Source: Serratia sp. H1w (lineage in GTDB: Bacteria; Pseudomonadota; Gammaproteobacteria; Enterobacterales; Enterobacteriaceae). Taken from it: DNA of 64,000 nt. The notes below the pieces were generated by a model that was given only the letters and a program-made list of their open reading frames with translations, had not been told where the DNA came from and did not search any database. Positions 59,057-64,000 of this stretch are shown here, one piece after another; the first letter of the stretch is position 1; each line of letters begins with the position of its first letter. The stretch spans positions 17,346 through 81,345 of the forward strand of contig NZ_AYMQ01000087.1 of NCBI RefSeq assembly GCF_000633355.1. The letters run 5' to 3'. The translations under genes were made by a program, and so were the position numbers.

Positions 59057-59095
59057 AAATCGGGCGGCACAGTCAAATGTGCCGCCCGATTTTTT
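59057..59095. terminator. Bidirectional terminator between grxD and rnt
   Basis: AAATCGGGCGGCACA and TGTGCCGCCCGATTT form a perfect 15-bp stem with A-run before and T-run after, between the convergent genes grxD and rnt. It can act on both strands. Confidence 0.93.
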
Positions 59096-59117
59096 ATGCC
59101 TTTTGCTCTACAGCAGG

Positions 59118-59765
59118 CTATTGCGATTCGGCGTTGGCTATTGGCCAGCCACCAAGACGTTTCCAGCGGTTGACCAGCTCACAGAACAGCTGGGCGGTTT
59201 GCTGAGTGTCATACAGCGCGGAGTGTGCCTGGCTGCTATCAAACGGCATGCCGGCGGCAATACAGGCCTTGGCCAGCACCGTCTGCCCCAATACCAGCCC
59301 GCTGAGCGCGGCGGTATCAAAGGTAGCGAACGGATGGAACGGATTACGCTTCAGGCTGGCACGCTCGGCGGCAGCCATCAGGAAACTGTGATCAAAGTTG
59401 GCATTATGCGCCACGATGATCGCCCGGTTGCAGCCCTGATCCTTAATGCCTTTACGCACGGCCTTGAAAATCGCATGCAGCGCATCGTATTCGCTCACCG
59501 CGCCACGTAGTGGGTTATGCGGATCGATACCGTTGAAGGCTAGCGCTTCCGGTTGCAGGTTAGCGCCTTCAAACGGCTCGACATGAAAATGCAGCGTTTC
59601 ATCTTGCTGTAACCAGCCATTCTCATCCATTTTCAGCGTGACGGCGGCAATCTCTAGCAGCGCATCGGTCTGAGCGTGAAACCCGGCGGTTTCCACATCA
59701 ATAACAACGGGATAAAACCCACGGAAACGACCACTCAGGGCGTTAAGATCACTTTTTTCGGCCAT
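59118..59765 (-). CDS. rnt: Ribonuclease T
   Basis: 215 aa, equal to E. coli RNase T. DEDD 3'-5' exonuclease trimming tRNA CCA ends and other stable RNAs: [12 protein letters not shown] (D, E), [12 protein letters not shown] (D) and [10 protein letters not shown] (H, D). ATG 59765 ([14 protein letters not shown]) is chosen; 11 in-frame codons precede it. Next to gloA as in E. coli. Confidence 0.96.
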   Translation of the reverse strand: MAEKSDLNALSGRFRGFYPVVIDVETAGFHAQTDALLEIAAVTLKMDENGWLQQDETLHFHVEPFEGANLQPEALAFNGIDPHNPLRGAVSEYDALHAIFKAVRKGIKDQGCNRAIIVAHNANFDHSFLMAAAERASLKRNPFHPFATFDTAALSGLVLGQTVLAKACIAAGMPFDSSQAHSALYDTQQTAQLFCELVNRWKRLGGWPIANAESQ

Positions 59766-59867
59766 CAGTTTCTTATCTTTAGCGAATTCAGCGCGCATTA
59801 TGACAAATTTCTTGCCTTGGTGCAGCGGAGAAAGAAAGCAGGGCGCAGAACGCGCCCTGGAGCAACC

Positions 59868-60275
59868 TCAGTTACCGAGGCCGTGACCGGCGTGTTTGTT
59901 CTCGATCAATTCGATCTTGTAACCGTCCGGATCTTCGACGAAGGCAATCACGGTGGTGCCGCCCTTGACCGGGCCAGCTTCGCGGGTGACTTTACCGCCG
60001 GCTTGGCGAATGTTGTCGCAGGTAGCGGCAACGTCATCGACGCCCAGCGCCAGATGACCAAAGGCGGAGCCCATGTCGTAGCTGTCGACGCCCCAGTTAT
60101 AGGTCAGTTCGATCACTGAACCTTCACTTTCATCGCTGTAGCCAACGAAGGCCAGTGAGTATTTGTACTCGGTGTTTTCGCTGGTACGCAGCAGGCGCAT
60201 GCCTAATACCTTGGTATAGAAGTCGATAGAGCGTTGCAGATCGCCGACACGGAGCATGGTATGGAGTAAGCGCAT
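59868..60275 (-). CDS. gloA: Glyoxalase I (lactoylglutathione lyase)
   Basis: 135 aa, identical in length to E. coli GloA. All four metal (Ni) ligands are at the expected positions: His 5 (MRLLHTM), Glu 56 (SVIELTY), His 74 (AFGHLALGV) and Glu 122 (YKIELIEN). Converts the methylglyoxal-glutathione adduct to S-lactoylglutathione. It is downstream of nemA by 178 nt; in E. coli nemRA-gloA forms one electrophile-response unit. Confidence 0.97.
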   Translation of the reverse strand: MRLLHTMLRVGDLQRSIDFYTKVLGMRLLRTSENTEYKYSLAFVGYSDESEGSVIELTYNWGVDSYDMGSAFGHLALGVDDVAATCDNIRQAGGKVTREAGPVKGGTTVIAFVEDPDGYKIELIENKHAGHGLGN

Positions 60276-60453
60276 AATTTCCTCTGATTGGATATGCCGC
60301 GGCTGACGGCAGGTGACTTGAACAGCGTCAGACAGTATAGCCTTGTCGCATAAGGCAATTCAACGCGTGTGGAGTAGGGGAAATATTAAGTGACATTGTC
60401 ACCAATAATCAAGCCGGCTCTTGGCCGGCTTGACGCAGATGACGAAGAAATGA

Positions 60454-61551
60454 TTACAGGGTCGGGTAATCAGTATAACCCTCGGCACCGCCGCCGTAGA
60501 AGAAGTCGCCGCGCGGCTCGTTGAGCGGAGCCTGCTGCTTAAAGCGCTCTACCAGATCCGGGTTGGCGATATAGCTGCGGCCAAAGGCAACGGCATCAAT
60601 AAAGCCCTGGGCGATCAGCTCTTCCGCTTTCTCTGCCGTATAAGCACCAGCACCAATAATTACGCCTTTGAAGTGCGCTCTTACTGCGTCGCGGAACGCG
60701 GTGGAGTAAGGCTTGCCACCGGCCCAATCCGGCTCGGAAATATGCAGGTAGGCGATGCCACGCTTATTCAGCTCTTCGATCAGATACAGCGCCGCTTCTT
60801 CCTGATCTTCACCGTTATCCAGGCCATTGAACGGACCCAACGGAGAAATACGGATACCAACGCGATCGGCACCGATCTCGGCAATGGTGGCATCGACCAC
60901 TTCCAGCGTCAGACGGGTACGGTTTTCAATGCTGCCACCGTATTGGTCGGTACGTTGGTTGGACGCCGGTGACATGAACTGGTGCAGCAGGTAACCGTGC
61001 GCGGCGTGTAGCTCAATATAGTCAAAACCGGCTTCCAGCGAGTTGGCCGCCGCCTGACGGAAATCGTTAACGATCCCTGGAATTTCATTCGTTTCCAGCG
61101 CGCGTGGGGTAGAGGTTGGCACCCGCACCCAGGCGCCGGTTTCATCACGCACCGTGGTACGGGTTTCGGCATTGATCGCAGAAGGCGCGACCGGAGCCTG
61201 CTGGCCTGGCTGCAAGCTGGAGTGGGAAATACGGCCTACGTGCCACAGCTGCACGGCGATATGGCCCTGTTTGTCATGTACCGCCTGGGTGATCTTTTTC
61301 CACGCGGCAATTTGTTCTGGGGTATGCAGACCGGGAGCGCCAGCATAGCCTTTCGCCTGGAAAGAAATCTGGGTAGCTTCGGTGATCAGCAAACCGGCGC
61401 TGGCACGCTGAGCATAATATTCCGCCATCAATGGTGTAGGGATGTCACCTGGCTCGATGCTGCGCAGACGAGTCAGCGGAGCCATGAACACACGGTTAGG
61501 TAACGTGGCGTGGCCAACTTTGATTGGAGAGAACAGCTTTTCAATCTTCAT
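60454..61551 (-). CDS. nemA: N-ethylmaleimide reductase NemA (Old Yellow Enzyme)
   Basis: 365 aa FMN-dependent ene-reductase (E. coli 365). N-terminus [32 protein letters not shown], the [14 protein letters not shown] active-site His/Asn-type motif, and [10 protein letters not shown] are clear OYE features. Detoxifies maleimides, quinones and nitro compounds. Separated from nemR by 81 nt that contains a second, partial NemR-like site, so it may have its own promoter. Confidence 0.95.
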   Translation of the reverse strand: MKIEKLFSPIKVGHATLPNRVFMAPLTRLRSIEPGDIPTPLMAEYYAQRASAGLLITEATQISFQAKGYAGAPGLHTPEQIAAWKKITQAVHDKQGHIAVQLWHVGRISHSSLQPGQQAPVAPSAINAETRTTVRDETGAWVRVPTSTPRALETNEIPGIVNDFRQAAANSLEAGFDYIELHAAHGYLLHQFMSPASNQRTDQYGGSIENRTRLTLEVVDATIAEIGADRVGIRISPLGPFNGLDNGEDQEEAALYLIEELNKRGIAYLHISEPDWAGGKPYSTAFRDAVRAHFKGVIIGAGAYTAEKAEELIAQGFIDAVAFGRSYIANPDLVERFKQQAPLNEPRGDFFYGGGAEGYTDYPTL

Positions 61552-61568
61552 AGTGCATCCTATAGTAT

Positions 61569-61584
61569 TAGACCAGTCGACTAG
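61569..61584. promoter_or_regulatory. Partial NemR-like box upstream of nemA
   Basis: TAGACCAGTCGACTAG shares its first half, TAGACC, with the palindrome upstream of nemR and has an imperfect second half. It is 18-33 nt before the nemA start. It may mark a second NemR-controlled promoter; alternatively it is chance. Confidence 0.45.
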
Positions 61585-61632
61585 TGATAATAAACCATAT
61601 CGCTACAGTGTCTTTCGGGTAACAAGGGAGTG

Positions 61633-62238
61633 TTATAGCTGCGCAGGGCGCAACAGCAATTCAATACTTTCCAACGCACAGGTCAGCGGGGCGACCGAAT
61701 GGCGGATTTTAGCCCGCAACGACGCGCCCAACCACAGCGAGTAAAGCGTTTCCGCCGTGGCCGCCGGGCTCAAGGAGATCGCCAGTGAACCTTCACGGAT
61801 GCCGCGTTCGATCGCATCTTGCAGATGGCCGATCACACGGCTGGTGCCCGTTTCCAATGCATGACGCATCGGTTCAGACAGATCGCTGACCTCTGCGGAA
61901 AGTTTCACCGCCAGGCAAGCGTTATGGCACTCACTACGGCAGTGGAAGCTGATGGCCTGCGCGTAATAACTTAATAACTGATTACGTGCATCGCTACGGC
62001 TATCGGCAAACAGTGTCTGCATCTGAGCGTCGTAATGGGCAAAATAGCGCTGCAACATCGCTTCGCCGAAGGCTTCCTTCGAGCGGAAATAGTGATAGAA
62101 CGACCCTTTGGGCACGCCAGCGGTGGCCAGCAACTCGCTTAAGCCCATGCCGGTAAAGCCAAGGCGCAGGCTAAGGGTTTCGCCGGTCGCGAGCAGATGT
62201 TCTCGGGTATCCCCGTTGCAATTCGTCTGTTTTGTCAT
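61633..62238 (-). CDS. nemR: TetR-family electrophile sensor NemR
   Basis: 201 aa (E. coli 199). N-terminal TetR HTH: GFTGMGLSELLATAGVPKGSFYHYFRSKEAFGE. The redox Cys of E. coli (Cys106) is present at Cys 108 in CHNACLAVKLSAE, and Lys 175 at Lys 177 in LRAKIRHS; these two form a sulfenamide on HOCl in E. coli. It represses nemA and gloA and lets go on quinones, aldehydes or bleach. Extra Cys at 100 and 104 give a CxxxCxxxC cluster. Confidence 0.94.
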   Translation of the reverse strand: MTKQTNCNGDTREHLLATGETLSLRLGFTGMGLSELLATAGVPKGSFYHYFRSKEAFGEAMLQRYFAHYDAQMQTLFADSRSDARNQLLSYYAQAISFHCRSECHNACLAVKLSAEVSDLSEPMRHALETGTSRVIGHLQDAIERGIREGSLAISLSPAATAETLYSLWLGASLRAKIRHSVAPLTCALESIELLLRPAQL

Positions 62239-62255
62239 AATGAAGATGAGAATAA

Positions 62256-62271
62256 TAGACCGATTGGTCTA
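62256..62271. promoter_or_regulatory. NemR operator upstream of nemR
   Basis: TAGACCGATTGGTCTA is a 16-bp palindrome with one central mismatch, 18-33 nt before the nemR ATG, in the place and form expected of a TetR-family self-operator. Confidence 0.8.
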
Positions 62272-62286
62272 GGTCAAGTCACAGAT

Positions 62287-62313
62287 AAAAAAAGCCGGTA
62301 AAAAATACCGGCT
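62287..62313 (-). terminator. Rho-independent terminator of eptA
   Basis: Minus strand AGCCGGTA-TTTTT-TACCGGCT followed by seven T residues, 40 nt after the eptA stop. It separates eptA from the nemR promoter. Confidence 0.9.
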
Positions 62314-62353
62314 GATGATGCTCGCGTTGAACGCGTGCCGCGTCCGTTTGACG

Positions 62354-63988
62354 TTACGCTTTGCGGCAGCGTTGCAGAATATCCAGGTCTGGCTGATATT
62401 GCTGCGTTTGCACGTTCAACATGCCCAGCATGGTGTGGAACAGATTATCCTGTGAAACTTTATTGGTCTGCGCCAGGGATTGCAGGCATTGGCGGTTAAT
62501 GCCGAAGTTGCGCTCATAATCTGCCGACATCCACATCAGGAAAGGCACGTGGGTCTGCTGCGAAGGAGCGAACATATAAGGCGTACCGTGCAGGTACATC
62601 CCGTTTTCCCCAAGCGACTCACCGTGATCGGAGAGGTAGACCATCGCCGTATTGAATTTTCCGCTGTATTGCTGAAGCAGCTTGATGGTGTTGTCCAACA
62701 TGGCGTCGGTGTACAGCAACGAATTGTCGTAGGTATTCACCAATTGTTCGTGGGTGCAGTCCTGGATCTGGTTGCTGTCACAAGTTGGTGAGAACTGACG
62801 TATTTCGGGCGTACTGCGGCGATAGTAAGCCGGACCATGGCTCCCCATCTGATGCAGCACGATCACGCCATCCCCTTGCAGACCGTTGATATAGTCGTCC
62901 AGTTTATGCAGCAGTACGTTATCCATGCAGACATCACCATCGCAATACTGCGAGAGTTGCAGCTTGGTCATATCGATATGCGGGATGCGGTCGCAGGCAC
63001 CCTTGCAACCGCCATCATTTTCGCGCCACAGCAGGTTCACTCCAGCATGAGCCATCACATCCAGCATACCTTCCTGGTGAGCGGCCAAGGTGGCGTCGTA
63101 TTCGCTGCGCGGCATGTTGGAGAACATGCAGGGCACGGAGATAGCCGTTTCGGTACCGCAGGAGCTGGCATTTTTGAAATAAACCACATTGTCCTGCTTC
63201 AAGCGGGGATTGGTCTCCCGCGAATAGCCACCCAGCGAAAAATTTTCTGCCCGCGCGGTTTCACCGACCACCAATATCACCAGGGTCTTTTTGGCCTGGC
63301 CGCTAATCACCGGACCTAAATGGGCATCCTCACCGATTTTGATCAGCGGTAGATTCTTATGGAAATAGCGGTGTTGTGCGTACTTGATGGTGCCACTCAC
63401 AAAGTTGGTGGGCGTGATCATTTTCACCACGCTTTTATTGTTGCGGATCAGCGAGGCGTAATCTTTATAGAACAACGCCGCAACCAGCAGGATCACCACC
63501 ACGGAAAGCATCACGTTGGCCGCGTGCAGTCCAAGCATGTACCACCATGGACGGGTTTTGTTGATGCGCACAAAGCACACGAATACGGCAGGTAAAATAC
63601 CCAGCAGCAACAACCATAGCCCCATACGTGGGGTGAGCAGCGCCGTCGCTTCCTGCGAGTTGGTTTCGAAGGCGTTCTGCATCATGTTGCCGTCAATGAC
63701 CACGCCGTAACTGAACATAAAATAGTTGGCAGCTGCGCTGCCGAGCAGCAACAGAATAACCAGCGGCTTACGCAGAAAAGGGATAGTTAACACGCTGAAG
63801 ATAATATTCAGCGCGCAGAAAATAACAATCGGCATGGTTGCCGCAAAGATGACGCTATGTACGTTATCGAAGGTGATATATGACCAGGCCTGGTGAATAA
63901 ATAACAGGTTCTGGAAAACCGTGAAGAATAGGGCGCAGGCCAGGATAAAACCCAAGCTGTTGCAGTGTAATAATTGACGTATACCCAA
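62354..63988 (-). CDS. eptA: Lipid A phosphoethanolamine transferase EptA
   Basis: 544 aa (E. coli EptA 547). Five N-terminal membrane helices (first: LGFILACALFFTVFQNLLF) precede a periplasmic sulfatase-fold domain: the nucleophile Thr 244 in VVGETARAENFSLGGYSRE, FKNASSCGTETAISVPCMFS, MGSHGPAYYRR and the zinc-site YLSDHGESLGENGMYLHGTPY. Several Cys pairs fit the disulfides of the family. The start is taken as TTG 63988: an in-frame TGA lies at 63995-63997 and GAGG four nt before the TTG; no ATG exists before the first helix. It adds phosphoethanolamine to lipid A, complementing ArnT. Confidence 0.93.
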   Translation of the reverse strand: MGIRQLLHCNSLGFILACALFFTVFQNLLFIHQAWSYITFDNVHSVIFAATMPIVIFCALNIIFSVLTIPFLRKPLVILLLLGSAAANYFMFSYGVVIDGNMMQNAFETNSQEATALLTPRMGLWLLLLGILPAVFVCFVRINKTRPWWYMLGLHAANVMLSVVVILLVAALFYKDYASLIRNNKSVVKMITPTNFVSGTIKYAQHRYFHKNLPLIKIGEDAHLGPVISGQAKKTLVILVVGETARAENFSLGGYSRETNPRLKQDNVVYFKNASSCGTETAISVPCMFSNMPRSEYDATLAAHQEGMLDVMAHAGVNLLWRENDGGCKGACDRIPHIDMTKLQLSQYCDGDVCMDNVLLHKLDDYINGLQGDGVIVLHQMGSHGPAYYRRSTPEIRQFSPTCDSNQIQDCTHEQLVNTYDNSLLYTDAMLDNTIKLLQQYSGKFNTAMVYLSDHGESLGENGMYLHGTPYMFAPSQQTHVPFLMWMSADYERNFGINRQCLQSLAQTNKVSQDNLFHTMLGMLNVQTQQYQPDLDILQRCRKA

Positions 63989-64000
63989 TAAACCTCAAGA

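Noticed and set aside
1..64000. Prophage, integron, insertion sequence or defence island
   Set aside because: No integrase, transposase, phage structural, restriction or toxin-antitoxin gene was seen; the tRNA-Val pair is not followed by an integrated element.

Overview
The window is chromosomal DNA of an enterobacterium. Gene content, protein identity recalled from the E. coli orthologues, and gene order all point to the Yersiniaceae, most likely Serratia or a close relative (inference, not proven). Most of it follows the E. coli nlpC-ydiV-selO-aroH-ppsR-ppsA / rprA-ydiK / ydiJ-menI-suf-ldtE-lpp-pykF / valVW-mdtK-ribE-cfa-punC-punR-purR-ynhF-sodB / mepH-grxD-rnt-gloA-nemA-nemR backbone. Extra blocks are spliced in. 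I see no prophage, insertion sequence, CRISPR array or integrase.

Layout. 1-6607: the arnB(partial)CADTEF operon, which adds 4-amino-4-deoxy-L-arabinose to lipid A, every junction overlapping. 6758-11017: nlpC, lplA, a YdiV-type degenerate EAL protein, a possible 36-aa membrane peptide and selO. 11045-17119 (minus): a complete haem uptake locus hemP-hmuRSTUV behind a Fur box, then btuE and aroH. 19017-19184: a 168-bp element with inverted ends. 19196-22877: divergent ppsR and ppsA with a Cra-like site between them. 22962-23076: the small RNA RprA on the minus strand, then ydiK.

24598-33795 is the main accessory block: an AraD-type 4-epimerase diverging from a DeoR-family regulator, followed by a sugar ABC transporter (binding protein, double ATPase, two permeases), an UlaE/SgbU-type 3-epimerase and an L-xylulokinase-like FGGY kinase. 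Together they make a full route from an imported L-pentulose to D-xylulose 5-phosphate.

34024-44098: ydiJ-menI, an unrecognised Fur-box gene, and the Fur-controlled sufABCDSE Fe-S assembly operon. 44380-47511: ldtE, lpp and pykF (with a Cra-like site). 47918-52527: an unrecognised small protein, two identical tRNA-Val(GAC) genes, mdtK, ribE, an I78-type inhibitor lipoprotein and cfa. 52867-59765: punC/punR, purR, ynhF, sodB, mepH, grxD, rnt. 59868-63988: gloA, nemA, nemR with NemR-like boxes, then eptA, a second lipid A modification gene, so cationic-peptide-resistance functions sit at both ends of the window.

Themes: envelope charge and peptidoglycan (arn, eptA, nlpC, mepH, ldtE, lpp, cfa), iron and haem (hemP-hmu, suf, sodB, grxD, three strong Fur boxes), and the pyruvate/PEP node (ppsA, ppsR, pykF with Cra-like sites). 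No wholly new system is obvious. The best leads are the ABC-fed L-pentulose operon, the Fur-boxed orphan gene opposite suf, and the two small unrecognised proteins.
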